From: Microcaldota archaeon
GTDB taxonomy: Archaea > Micrarchaeota > Micrarchaeia > Micrarchaeales > Micrarchaeaceae
Length of the DNA: 11,537 bases
Assembly (NCBI GenBank): GCA_021793035.1
Contig: JAJYTM010000017.1
Location: forward strand, 1 to 11,537
Reading direction: 5' to 3'
The notes beneath the pieces are model-generated. The model made no database searches. It saw only the letters and a program-made list of their open reading frames with translations, and was not told where the DNA came from. Positions 1 to 7,017 of this stretch are shown here, one piece after another; position 1 is the stretch's first letter, and every line of letters begins with the position of its first letter. Position numbers and translations under genes: made by a program.

Positions 1-51
1 CCGTTTTGCGCTTCTCCTTTCCCACACCCAGATTCAAGCTGGTTTTCTTAC

Positions 52-92
52 AAACCCCAAACCTTAGGTGCGCACCGCATCGGTGCGCATCC
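52..92 (+). repeat. Paired element copy 1: AAACCCCAAACCTTA plus hairpin
   Basis: A 15-base motif at 52-66 is followed directly by an inverted repeat: TGCGCACC (69-76), a 5-base loop, then GGTGCGCA (82-89). The stem can be extended by a G-T and a G-C pair to 67-91. A T-rich stretch lies just before the motif. A second copy with almost the same lead motif but a different stem sequence lies at 667-701. Its function is unknown. It could be an RNA 3'-end structure, a small dispersed repeat or a protein-binding site. It sits just upstream of the likely promoter of the 129 gene. Confidence 0.5.
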
Positions 93-93
93 T

Positions 94-102
94 CTTTATG
101 AT
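94..102 (+). promoter_or_regulatory. Possible TATA box for the small two-gene unit
   Basis: TTTATGATC-like AT-rich stretch about 25-30 bases upstream of the first possible start codons (GTG 120, ATG 129). This is the usual spacing for a nearly leaderless archaeal transcript. The match to the archaeal TATA consensus is weak. Confidence 0.3.
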
Positions 103-128
103 CTCAACAATAAACTGCAGTGGTAACC

Positions 129-308
129 ATGGGAATAATACATAGAGTGGATAAAGAGCACGTGCTTGATGATGACAAGAGGCCTGTCAGAGTTGTAAAG
201 GATGGCGAGAACTCATGGCACATAGAATATGACGAATCTCCGGAAGCGCTCAGCGGGACGAAAAAGACAATAACAATGTCAGACCTTCTCAATTATAATA
301 AAAAGTGA
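129..308 (+). CDS. Small orphan protein, 59 aa
   Basis: I do not recognise this protein. It starts at ATG 129, and an in-frame GTG at 120 would add three residues. The product is 59 aa, highly charged and acidic in its middle, without membrane segments, cysteines or a known motif. It has alternating short beta-like stretches (RPVRVV, SWHIEY) and a C-terminal TMSDLLNYNKK. The stop is only four bases before the ATG of the next gene, so the two are almost certainly co-transcribed and probably translationally coupled. The coding call rests on this arrangement, on an open frame with sensible composition, and on a possible upstream TATA box. No function can be assigned. Confidence 0.65.
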   Translation: MGIIHRVDKEHVLDDDKRPVRVVKDGENSWHIEYDESPEALSGTKKTITMSDLLNYNKK

Positions 309-309
309 T
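304..309 (+). promoter_or_regulatory. Ribosome binding site overlapping the stop of the 129 gene
   Basis: AGTGAT resembles the archaeal Shine-Dalgarno GGTGAT. It lies three bases before ATG 313 and contains the TGA stop of the upstream gene. This supports the 313 start and coupled translation. Confidence 0.45.
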
Positions 310-312
310 TTC

Positions 313-648
313 ATGGTGGTGGGAAACGGTAATTCGAGTTCCAAAAGTGCGGCTAAAACGCTCTTCGCAAAGAAGGAGCAGCAGTACAGCATAAAGCGCG
401 ACGGAAAGAGGTTCTACAAGTTCTACCTTGTGAACCCCAAGGATAATGCCGATCCAGATACCGTAGCCGAGAAGCTCATAAGCTTCGACGATGTTGAGGA
501 AGTGTATGTTGCAGATGGCGATTACGGCTTCTTAGTCAAGACAAGGTTCAGGGACGGGAAGGAGCCGAAGGACGTATTTGGCTATATACATAACAAGATA
601 GATGCCAAATACGGTGAGATAACCACGTATTACAAATACAGGAAATAG
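313..648 (+). CDS. Stand-alone RAM-like (Lrp/AsnC ligand-binding) domain protein
   Basis: This 111-aa protein has a flexible Ser/Gly/Lys-rich N-terminus (about residues 1-25), then an alpha/beta domain. Residues about 50-85 follow the pattern of the RAM domain of Lrp/AsnC regulators: a helix with AEKL, then VEEVYVADGDYGFLVKT, matching the family pattern of V-x-V-Y-x-x-x-G-D-Y-D-x-x-x-K. A helix and the final strand ITTYYKYRK follow. In that family this domain forms dimers or octamers and binds amino acids. No helix-turn-helix precedes it here, so it is not a DNA-binding regulator by itself; stand-alone RAM proteins are known. The Asp that usually follows the GDY motif is Gly. It pairs with the upstream 59-aa gene. 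The fold is inferred from pattern only, and the ligand is unknown. Confidence 0.75.
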   Translation: MVVGNGNSSSKSAAKTLFAKKEQQYSIKRDGKRFYKFYLVNPKDNADPDTVAEKLISFDDVEEVYVADGDYGFLVKTRFRDGKEPKDVFGYIHNKIDAKYGEITTYYKYRK

Positions 649-657
649 GTTATGCTG

Positions 658-711
658 TCTTTTTGAAAACCCCAACCTTATGCGCGGCCTTTTGGCCGCG
701 CCCCTATATTG
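658..711. terminator. Convergent intergenic region: T-tract, then paired element copy 2
   Basis: It lies between the 3' ends of the 313 gene (plus) and alaS (minus). TCTTTTTG at 658-665 could terminate the plus transcript. AAACCCCAACCTTA follows at 667-680, then a stem CGCGGCC (683-689), loop TTTT, and GGCCGCG (694-700), with G682-C701 extending it. On the minus strand the hairpin starts about ten bases after the alaS stop and is followed by a T run, so it may end both transcripts. The lead motif repeats that at 52-66. Confidence 0.5.
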
Positions 712-3390
712 CTATTTTGTCAGCTTTCCTTCTGCAATCCTTTCTGAACCCCCGCCCTTGAAGCTATTTCCAATAAGCTTCTTTGAGTTCTCCGTGATGA
801 ACTGCACTGCGCTCATGCCCGAATGCTCTCCTGCAGCGCACACTGCTTCTCCTGCGCTATTGTACAGTATGACAATCGCTTTGGTGTCTATCAGAACCGC
901 CTTTGATGCTATCGACCTCAGCATTTTCCTGTCGTAATCCAGGCGCCTTGCAAGACTCGATCCCTTAGCGCTTTCGGCTATCTCCTTGGCCACATACCCG
1001 CTGAGCTCATCGGAAAGCTTTGAGTACTCCTTCGCGTATTCCCTGAGCTCGCCGAGCTTCTGTCCCACCCCAGCTTCAAGCTTGTCCAAATCAATGTTCG
1101 CCGAAGCTGCAATGCTCTTAAGTGTCCTATCCATGCTGTTTATGTAGTCCAGCGCGGCTGGCCCGGCCACGAATTCCAGCCTATCTATTCCATCGTGTAT
1201 CCTGTACGAGCCTATTATGCGTATTATCCCTATCATGCCTTCCCTGTTCATCAGGTGAAGTCCGCCGCATGCCTCCGCATCTATCAGCCTGCCCGATAAG
1301 TCATGTATCTGCACTATCCTCATCGTCGCTGCCGGCACGCCATGGCCCTGATATATCGAGAAGCCGAACCTCGATTCCGCTTCTGAGCGCCCCATCTCTT
1401 CAACCGCAACCTTTATCCCGTTGAGTATGTACTTGTTCGCGGTCGACTCTATCTCCTTAACCTGCGCTTCCGTGAGCTTTTCGTAATGCGCTACGTCTAT
1501 GTGGGCCTTCTCTGCGCTCTTCTTGGCACCTTCTTGCCATGCATGCTTGCCTAGCACCTGCCTAGCGGCTGCGCTTATAAGGTGCGTTGCAGTGTGGTGA
1601 GCCATCAGCCTTGCCCTCCTTTCGGCATCTACGCGGCATTCTACTGCCTGCCCTACCTTGAGATCGGGCTTAGACTGCATCATGTGCACTATCACCCCCT
1701 CTACTGATTGCACATCCTCGACCCTGATGCCGTTTATCGTTCCGTGGTCAGCCTCTTGCCCTCCACTTTCTGCATAGAACGGCGTGCTGTCCAGTACCAC
1801 CATGTTGTTCTCAACCTTGAGCACCTTCGCCTTCGCTTCCTCTGCGAAATCGTAAAACAGCTTCTTCGTTTTGCTGATGCCACTGACATCTATGTCGATC
1901 TTGCTGCGCTTCTCCTTCCTGCCTTCGACGAAGTCGCTCTTGACTATCGAGGTATAGAAGTTCTCCGGCACCTCCACGTCAATGCCCTTCTTGCCGAGCT
2001 CCTTCGCTATGTATTCCGGAGCTATGCCGTTGCTCTCATAGAGGGTCCTCAGTTTCTCGGCGGTCAGCTTCTCCTTCTTCCTTATTATCGAGTCTATTAT
2101 GGCATTAGCAGAGCTCTTCGTGCTGTTGTAGCGCTTCCTTTCAACGTCTATTATCGTGCCGATCTCGTCTATAGCTGTGTCTATGTCAGGATATACCGGC
2201 TTCAGCTCTCTCGCATGGGATTCTATCAGCTTCATCAGGTCTATGTCCATGCCGTATTCGTTCACGATATCGAAAACCCTGCGCAGTATGACGCGCAGGT
2301 TGTAGCCTCCTCCTACGTTGCTTGGGAGGGCGCCGTCAGTTATGCCGAATAGAAGCGTGCGCATGTGGTCCGCGACGGCATATGCGGACTGCATGGGCTT
2401 TATCGTGGAGTAGTAATCTTCCCTGCTTATGCCGGACCTGCGCATTATCTCCTGCTCATAGTTCTCTCCGGCCTTCGATGCATCTATGTCTATGTACCCT
2501 GCTATGGATGCCACGCTGCCATATTTTGCGTGATCGGGCTTTATGCCCATGTTCCTGTGTATGTACTCGAGCTGCTCCTTGAAAACTGAATCGTATAGCG
2601 TCTGCTTGCCGCTCTTGAACCATATCAGGCGCTCAAAGCCCCATCCGACATCCACTACCCTGCCCTTCAGCTCGCTCACTTTCCCGTTGCTGCTCTCGAA
2701 CTGCGTGAACACGTTGTTGACTAGCTCCAGGCCGTTCGAGAATGCCTCGATGCACGGGCCGAACTCTGAGAAGTCGCCCATCGCCCATACATCCTCCGTA
2801 TATGTCAGGCTTTTCTTTTTCACTCCCAGGATCTCTGTGAGGAACTTGAAATTGAGCTCCATCGTGCGGTCGCGCCAGTAGCCCTCCTTGGGGTAGTTGA
2901 AGGCATGCTGCCCGGCCATCATGAATGCAGTGAGATGCCTGCCCGTAACGCCGACATTCTGTATGTCGTTGAAGCGCATGCACATCTGCGGCACTATCAA
3001 AGGATTCTCGCTGTATTCGAAGCTTATCCTTCCGTTCTCTATCCTCTGGAAATCCTGTATGCTCGCTATGGTGAAGTAGAGGTCCTGCCTCCAGCGGCTT
3101 ACCACAGGGTATTTCTCTATTTCGCTGTGCCCGTTCTCCTTGAAGAATTTCGCGAACTTCTTCCAGAAGTCCGCATAGTTTATGTCAGAGGTCTTGCCGG
3201 TGAAGAAAGAGTATGGCTCGTGCTCCGAATCGCCGCATAGCTCCCTGTCTGCATCGAGCGTCCAGAAATTCTTGCCGCACGCCTTGCACTTCTTCCTTAT
3301 GAAGCCCTCGCGCTCGAACAGCTCTGTCGAATAGTACGACTTGTAGTCCTTCGAAAAATCCTTCCTCAATGAATCCTTGTCGAGCTTCAT
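712..3390 (-). CDS. alaS: Alanyl-tRNA synthetase, archaeal type
   Basis: It charges tRNA-Ala with alanine in the cytoplasm and clears mischarged Ser/Gly. The 892 aa match a full-length archaeal AlaRS. An archaeal N-terminal zinc site is visible (C35, C38, C52, H57). The class II catalytic core contains SRWRQDLYF (98-106), a motif 2 region near R139 and motif 3 GFER (251-254), with the tRNA-recognition region around 336-371. The editing domain starts with TPFYAESGGQ and carries the zinc motifs HHTATH (598-603) and C708-GGL-H712. The C-Ala domain ends with GGGSERIAEG. The usual Thr of the CGGTH motif is Leu here. The open frame extends upstream to 3459, but homology begins at MKLDKDSLRKDF. ATG 3390 also overlaps the stop of the upstream nuclease gene as ATGA, which fixes the start and implies coupled translation. 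Confidence 0.97.
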   Translation of the reverse strand: MKLDKDSLRKDFSKDYKSYYSTELFEREGFIRKKCKACGKNFWTLDADRELCGDSEHEPYSFFTGKTSDINYADFWKKFAKFFKENGHSEIEKYPVVSRWRQDLYFTIASIQDFQRIENGRISFEYSENPLIVPQMCMRFNDIQNVGVTGRHLTAFMMAGQHAFNYPKEGYWRDRTMELNFKFLTEILGVKKKSLTYTEDVWAMGDFSEFGPCIEAFSNGLELVNNVFTQFESSNGKVSELKGRVVDVGWGFERLIWFKSGKQTLYDSVFKEQLEYIHRNMGIKPDHAKYGSVASIAGYIDIDASKAGENYEQEIMRRSGISREDYYSTIKPMQSAYAVADHMRTLLFGITDGALPSNVGGGYNLRVILRRVFDIVNEYGMDIDLMKLIESHARELKPVYPDIDTAIDEIGTIIDVERKRYNSTKSSANAIIDSIIRKKEKLTAEKLRTLYESNGIAPEYIAKELGKKGIDVEVPENFYTSIVKSDFVEGRKEKRSKIDIDVSGISKTKKLFYDFAEEAKAKVLKVENNMVVLDSTPFYAESGGQEADHGTINGIRVEDVQSVEGVIVHMMQSKPDLKVGQAVECRVDAERRARLMAHHTATHLISAAARQVLGKHAWQEGAKKSAEKAHIDVAHYEKLTEAQVKEIESTANKYILNGIKVAVEEMGRSEAESRFGFSIYQGHGVPAATMRIVQIHDLSGRLIDAEACGGLHLMNREGMIGIIRIIGSYRIHDGIDRLEFVAGPAALDYINSMDRTLKSIAASANIDLDKLEAGVGQKLGELREYAKEYSKLSDELSGYVAKEIAESAKGSSLARRLDYDRKMLRSIASKAVLIDTKAIVILYNSAGEAVCAAGEHSGMSAVQFITENSKKLIGNSFKGGGSERIAEGKLTK

Positions 3391-4286
3391 GATATCGTCT
3401 TCTGGCCCCACCATACCTTGCACTGCTTGCCGAAGAATACGCAGTAGTTGCATTTCCACTTCTCCTCCTTCGGCACCGGCAGCGCCTTCCTTATACCTTT
3501 CCAGTACTTAAATACAAATTCTTTGCTCTTCTCGAGCTCGGCGCGGCTGTACTGGAATTTGTATATCTTTATCGTATCCTCGGTGAACTGGTTTATGTAT
3601 TTTATGTACAGCGTGTCGCCTATCTCTCCCATCGATTTGACTTTCGAGAAGAACTCCTTCTCCACGTACTGCATGCTGTGCTTGCTCTGCTCTATGTGCA
3701 TTGCGGCGAGCTGGCGCCTGAACTCGTCGGTAAGCACGAGCCTCTCCGTATAGTAGGCTTTCCTGAAATCCTCTAGCGTATACGTGCCGTTCTGTATATC
3801 CTCAAGCATAGACCTGTAGAACATCACCTGTACCTTGTTGGGCAGCATCTGCGACGCATTTGGCAGGTTGTCATTGGCCCTTGTCTTGTCCTCCTCAACA
3901 GTGACTACTTCGTTCCTGAAATTGAGCTGGTCTATCTTGCCAACCATGTTGAATCCTTCCATCCTCCCGAATACCTGCACCTCCCTCGTCCTGCCGTTCT
4001 CCTTTAGCGCGGAGAGGGCTATCGAGCTTGTATAGAGGGTCTTGTACATGTAGTCCGCATAGCTCTTGGGCTCCAGGAGCACAGGCACGTTCGTCTCGTT
4101 CTCGAGCATCTCGTGCAGAAGCGTGCCCTTTTTCTCCTCAACGGTCTTCTTCTTGTCGCCGTAGAGATAGCGCAGCTCCATCTGCCTCTCGCACCAGTAT
4201 TGCGACGCGATGTCCGTGACCCTTATGCTCTTCTTGTTGAGCATCGTTAGAACGCTCATTTTTTCAGCCCGCCTACCTATCTTCAC
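3387..4286 (-). CDS. Exo5/DEM1-like PD-(D/E)XK nuclease with Fe-S cluster
   Basis: Probable single-stranded DNA exonuclease of the Exo5 (Cas4/RecB-like) group, 299 aa. The N-terminal RVTDIASQYWCERQ with C32 fits the Exo5 signature. Nuclease motifs appear in order: GTLLH with H58, D119 in VGKID, E132-D-K134 (the E-x-K catalytic pair), and Q153xxxY157 of RecB-type nucleases. C279, C282 and C289 near the C-terminus would, with C32, ligate a 4Fe-4S cluster. No helicase domain is present. The first start is GTG 4286, preceded by an in-frame TGA. ATG 4259 (residue 10) is an equally good start, and neither has a convincing ribosome binding site. It lies downstream of rtcB and overlaps alaS by four bases. 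Cas4 is less likely because no other cas gene or array is seen, but the families are related. Confidence 0.85.
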   Translation of the reverse strand: MKIGRRAEKMSVLTMLNKKSIRVTDIASQYWCERQMELRYLYGDKKKTVEEKKGTLLHEMLENETNVPVLLEPKSYADYMYKTLYTSSIALSALKENGRTREVQVFGRMEGFNMVGKIDQLNFRNEVVTVEEDKTRANDNLPNASQMLPNKVQVMFYRSMLEDIQNGTYTLEDFRKAYYTERLVLTDEFRRQLAAMHIEQSKHSMQYVEKEFFSKVKSMGEIGDTLYIKYINQFTEDTIKIYKFQYSRAELEKSKEFVFKYWKGIRKALPVPKEEKWKCNYCVFFGKQCKVWWGQKTIS

Positions 4287-4329
4287 AGCAAAAGCTCAGC
4301 GATTACCTCATTCATCATTAAGCATACTT

Positions 4330-4363
4330 GCCAGAAAAGAAATAAATAATGCAGCTTTGCTGC
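4330..4363 (-). terminator. Likely rtcB terminator: small hairpin and T-rich tract
   Basis: Directly after the rtcB TAG stop, the minus strand reads GCAGC-AAA-GCTGC (4363-4351), then an ATTATTTATTTCTTTT tract. A T-rich tract is the known archaeal termination signal, and the 5-bp hairpin is a visible extra. If it is leaky, rtcB, the Exo5-like gene and alaS could still share a transcript. Confidence 0.45.
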
Positions 4364-5815
4364 CTAGCCTTTGGCAACGCCTATAGGCACAAGCCTCGCG
4401 ACTATGTTTGATATCTTTGCCTCGCTTATGGTAGCTACAACGTCATCGACGTTCTTGTACGCCTCCATCGCCTCCTCGCTTATGAGCTTCTTGCTCCTGA
4501 CGCGGACTTCTATGTGCTTCTTTTCGAGCTCTCCGAGTGTTTGCGACATAGGTATGTCACGTATGGCCTGGTGCCTGGACATCAACCGGCCTGAGCCATG
4601 GCACGACGATCCGAATGTCTCAGTCATGGCTTCTTCCCTTCCTGCGAGTATGTAGCTTGCAGTGCCCATGCTGCCGGGTATTATAACTGGCTGGCCGTAG
4701 GCCCTGTACGCCTTGGGCACTTCCTGCCTGCCAGGTGCGAAAGCCCTGGTGGCGCCCTTCCTGTGCACCATGAGCATCTTCTTCTTGCCCTCTATGCTGT
4801 GCTCCTCCCGCTTAGCTATGTTATGCGCGACGTCATACAGCATCTCCATGCCCATGCTGTCCGCGCTCTTGGTGAAGACTTCCTCGAAACTCTTCCTTAT
4901 GGAGCTCATCATTATCTGCCTGTTGGCGAATGCGAAATTCACTGCAGAACGCATTGCACCGAGATAGTCCTGCGCCTCCTTCGAATCGAGATATGCGTAT
5001 GCAAGCTCAGGATCGGGCAACTTTATGCCGTTCTTAGACTGATACGTAGCCAAGGTATCAAGATAGTCGCTGCACACCTGGTGCCCATATCCCCTGGATC
5101 CGCTGTGCAGCATCACAACTATCTGGTTCTCTTTCAGACCGTAAGCGTTGGCGAGCCTTTCGTCAAATATCCTTTCCACTCTCTGCACCTCAAGGAAGTG
5201 GTTGCCTGCGCCTAACGTGCCGAGCTGCTGCCTGCCGCGGCTCTTTGCAGATTTGCTCACTTTGTCTGGATTTGCACCGGCTATGTGGCCGTTCTCCTCT
5301 GTTCTATCGATGTCGTCCTTCCATCCGTACCCTTTCCCTATTATATACTCAACGCCCTCCGTCGCGACCCGCTCGAGGTCCTCTTCTGTAAACCCGAGAT
5401 TGATCTTGCTTCCAACGCCGCTTGGAACATTCTTGAAGAGAGAGTCCATCAGCCTGTTAAGCTTTGGCCTGATATCTTTCTCTTCCATGCTGGTCTTCAC
5501 AAGACGGACCCCACAGTTGATGTCGAAGCCTATCGCCCCAGGGGATACAATCCCATTATCTGCATCGAATGCCGCAACGCCCCCTACGGGAAAGCCGTAG
5601 CCCTCATGGCCGTCCGGCATGACGAGCATGCTGCCTACTATTGACGGAAGCATCGATGCGTTTACAGCCTGCATGAGCGTCCTATCCCTCTGTATGTGCT
5701 CGAGTATGTATTTGTTGGCGTATAGCCTGACCGGTACGTTCATGCCCAGCTTTTCATCTTTCTCTATTTCGTATACCGCGTCTCCAACACGTTTCAAATC
5801 ATACATAATGACCAC
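4364..5815 (-). CDS. rtcB: tRNA-splicing ligase RtcB (3'-phosphate/5'-OH RNA ligase)
   Basis: It joins tRNA exon halves after intron removal, and other broken RNAs, by GTP-dependent ligation via 2',3'-cyclic phosphate ends. The 483 aa match Pyrococcus RtcB closely from end to end, with no intein. Visible residues include D98 and C101 in GFDINCGVRL, N205-H206 in GAGNHFLEV, H237 in MLHSGSRG and H331 in VAHNI, which together form the two-manganese site. HRKGATRAF is at 351-359. H406 in SSCHGSGR is the histidine guanylylated in the known enzymes. The C-terminus RPIGVAKG-like end (LVPIGVAKG) is typical. The first start is GTG 5815, with ATG 5806 as the alternative. A TATA box 26 bases upstream of GTG 5815 suggests a leaderless or very short-leader message. 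Archease, its usual activator, is not in the window. Confidence 0.97.
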   Translation of the reverse strand: MVIMYDLKRVGDAVYEIEKDEKLGMNVPVRLYANKYILEHIQRDRTLMQAVNASMLPSIVGSMLVMPDGHEGYGFPVGGVAAFDADNGIVSPGAIGFDINCGVRLVKTSMEEKDIRPKLNRLMDSLFKNVPSGVGSKINLGFTEEDLERVATEGVEYIIGKGYGWKDDIDRTEENGHIAGANPDKVSKSAKSRGRQQLGTLGAGNHFLEVQRVERIFDERLANAYGLKENQIVVMLHSGSRGYGHQVCSDYLDTLATYQSKNGIKLPDPELAYAYLDSKEAQDYLGAMRSAVNFAFANRQIMMSSIRKSFEEVFTKSADSMGMEMLYDVAHNIAKREEHSIEGKKKMLMVHRKGATRAFAPGRQEVPKAYRAYGQPVIIPGSMGTASYILAGREEAMTETFGSSCHGSGRLMSRHQAIRDIPMSQTLGELEKKHIEVRVRSKKLISEEAMEAYKNVDDVVATISEAKISNIVARLVPIGVAKG

Positions 5816-5838
5816 TCTGATGATATTAGTGATAAAAG

Positions 5839-5846
5839 TTTATATA
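5839..5846 (-). promoter_or_regulatory. TATA box for rtcB
   Basis: TATATAAA on the minus strand is centred about 26 bases before GTG 5815, the standard archaeal distance to the transcription start. The transcript would begin at or within a few bases of the start codon. Confidence 0.6.
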
Positions 5847-5851
5847 GAACG

Positions 5852-5861
5852 TTTTATAAAA
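5852..5861. promoter_or_regulatory. Palindromic TATA-like site in the divergent promoter region
   Basis: TTTTATAAAA is a perfect 10-base palindrome between the rtcB TATA box and a further GTTTATAATA (5872-5881). It could be a second TATA box readable on either strand or a regulator site. No regulator is identified. Confidence 0.3.
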
Positions 5862-5893
5862 TAGACACAAGGTTTATAATACTGCGCGGATTC

Positions 5894-5904
5894 CTTTTTA
5901 TATC
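5894..5904 (+). promoter_or_regulatory. TATA box for the 5946 gene
   Basis: CTTTTTATATC fits the archaeal TATA consensus. It predicts a transcription start near 5925 and a leader of about 20 bases before ATG 5946. That leader contains AAAGATGAT, a weak ribosome binding site. Confidence 0.55.
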
Positions 5905-5945
5905 TGTAGCACAACTTTGTTATCGTTGCTCTAAAGATGATATAG

Positions 5946-6989
5946 ATGCTGCGCAATAAGAAGTATGGGAGCCCCATGATAGAACCGTCCATGAAGGACT
6001 TGGACAGGGGGCTCAAAGCCATAGGCACCGGAAAGTACGCAGAGGCCGTCAAATTCTTTGAAAGTTCGATATCGTTACTAGAGAGTGGCTATGATATGGC
6101 GCTCAATGTGCACGAAAAGACTGCTCTCCTAGGCATCATAGATGATGAGGCGGAGGTATTGATGGATATACTGCATCACTTGAGCGCCGGAGTCAATGTG
6201 CTTGCAAAAACTAAAAACGAAGATGGCAGACTGATTACATTTGTATTTAATATACCTGTTACGGCGCCCGGTGATGATGCCAGCAGGTTTATCCCTGCTG
6301 CGCTGGATCTGGTAGGAAATGCACTGATTTATGTAAATGACAATGCAAAGTCCCTATACGAAACGGATAAGCTGGGCGTATGGCAGAAGGAATGGGCAAG
6401 CAAAATAATATTTACGTCGAAATTACATTATACCAATACTGCATGCATATCAATATTTAATGATATAAAAGGCTTGTCAGAGTCGGGTGAGAAGGCATCG
6501 GGCATTGAACAGGGACTCGACAGAGTATTAAAACTATTTGATTCTGCAATAAATGATAGATATGAATATAGATCAATGGGGTTGGGGAGCAAGCTAGCTG
6601 ACTATGTTATTGAGCTCGAGGTACTGAAAGTCAAAGAGATAGAGAGGCACTTTCTTGAGGGTGTATCTGATATATATGGGTCACAGCTGCCTAAAGAGGG
6701 CAGTGGAACGCCCATATTTATAGGAAATGCGCTTCGTAGAGTGGACAGGGACATAGCTTTCCGCAGAGAATCGCTTGATGTATCGAATAAAGGACTTATA
6801 AGAAGCTTGGCAAGGGGCGCAGAGCTAAATGCGTTGAGCTCAGCATTGCCGCTGGGGCTTAGCGCATATACATTTATGCAGGGGGATTACACCTTATCGG
6901 CATTGCTCATGGCAGCCACGATAGCCCTTGAGATAAGTTCTTTGCTTAAGGTAAGGGCAACAAAGTTATTGCTCCGCAGACGAGCTTAA
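5946..6989 (+). CDS. Orphan helical protein, TPR-like start and C-terminal membrane anchor
   Basis: I do not recognise this 347-aa protein. Residues about 17-47 form a helix pair with the spacing of one TPR unit (LKAIGTGKYAEAVKFFESSI). Most of the rest is predicted helical. Near the C-terminus, residues about 297-310 and 315-334 are hydrophobic, separated by a short MQGD turn and followed by a basic tail with RRR. This suggests one or two membrane spans, with the large N-terminal part probably cytoplasmic. The start is ATG 5946; an ATG at 5938 runs into a stop after one further codon. It has its own TATA box, divergent from rtcB, and converges on the 7018 gene. The middle of the gene (about 6390-6560) looks richer in A+T than neighbouring genes, which could mean recent acquisition or weak codon selection. 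A MIT-like or TPR adaptor role is only a guess. Confidence 0.75.
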   Translation: MLRNKKYGSPMIEPSMKDLDRGLKAIGTGKYAEAVKFFESSISLLESGYDMALNVHEKTALLGIIDDEAEVLMDILHHLSAGVNVLAKTKNEDGRLITFVFNIPVTAPGDDASRFIPAALDLVGNALIYVNDNAKSLYETDKLGVWQKEWASKIIFTSKLHYTNTACISIFNDIKGLSESGEKASGIEQGLDRVLKLFDSAINDRYEYRSMGLGSKLADYVIELEVLKVKEIERHFLEGVSDIYGSQLPKEGSGTPIFIGNALRRVDRDIAFRRESLDVSNKGLIRSLARGAELNALSSALPLGLSAYTFMQGDYTLSALLMAATIALEISSLLKVRATKLLLRRRA

Positions 6990-7017
6990 GCGAATTAATA
7001 TTAATAATTGGCGTAAA
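6990..7017. terminator. Convergent AT-rich palindrome
   Basis: The 28 bases between the stops of the 5946 and 7018 genes contain the perfect palindrome ATTAATATTAAT (6994-7005). The region is AT-rich and probably serves as the shared end of both transcripts. There is no long T run. Confidence 0.35.

Noticed and set aside
1..50. Resemblance of the first 40 bases to alaS positions 1053-1083, and open frames running in from the window edge
   Set aside because: The similarity is short and imperfect, and none of the edge frames shows a recognisable motif. I cannot tell whether a gene ends or starts here.
59..92. Hairpin copy 1 as a classic bacterial rho-independent terminator
   Set aside because: It is not followed by a T run, and archaeal termination relies on T-rich tracts rather than hairpins.
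667..680. The minus-strand G-rich motif (GGTTGGGGTTTT) as telomere-like or G-quadruplex DNA
   Set aside because: Each copy has only two short G runs, too few for an intramolecular quadruplex.
1708..2352. A 214-aa open frame on the plus strand opposite alaS
   Set aside because: It lies fully inside the well-supported alaS gene, its protein has no recognisable motif, and such long antisense frames follow from the codon use of the true gene.
3391..3459. 23-residue upstream extension of alaS
   Set aside because: It overlaps the Exo5-like gene including its Fe-S cysteines, is unlike archaeal AlaRS N-termini, and the ATGA overlap at 3387-3390 gives a better start.
3387..4286. Reading the nuclease as Cas4 of a CRISPR system
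   Set aside because: The N-terminal signature fits Exo5 better, and no cas1, cas2 or repeat array is in the window.
4598..5215. A 205-aa open frame on the plus strand opposite rtcB
   Set aside because: rtcB motifs are intact on the other strand through this region; this is an antisense shadow.
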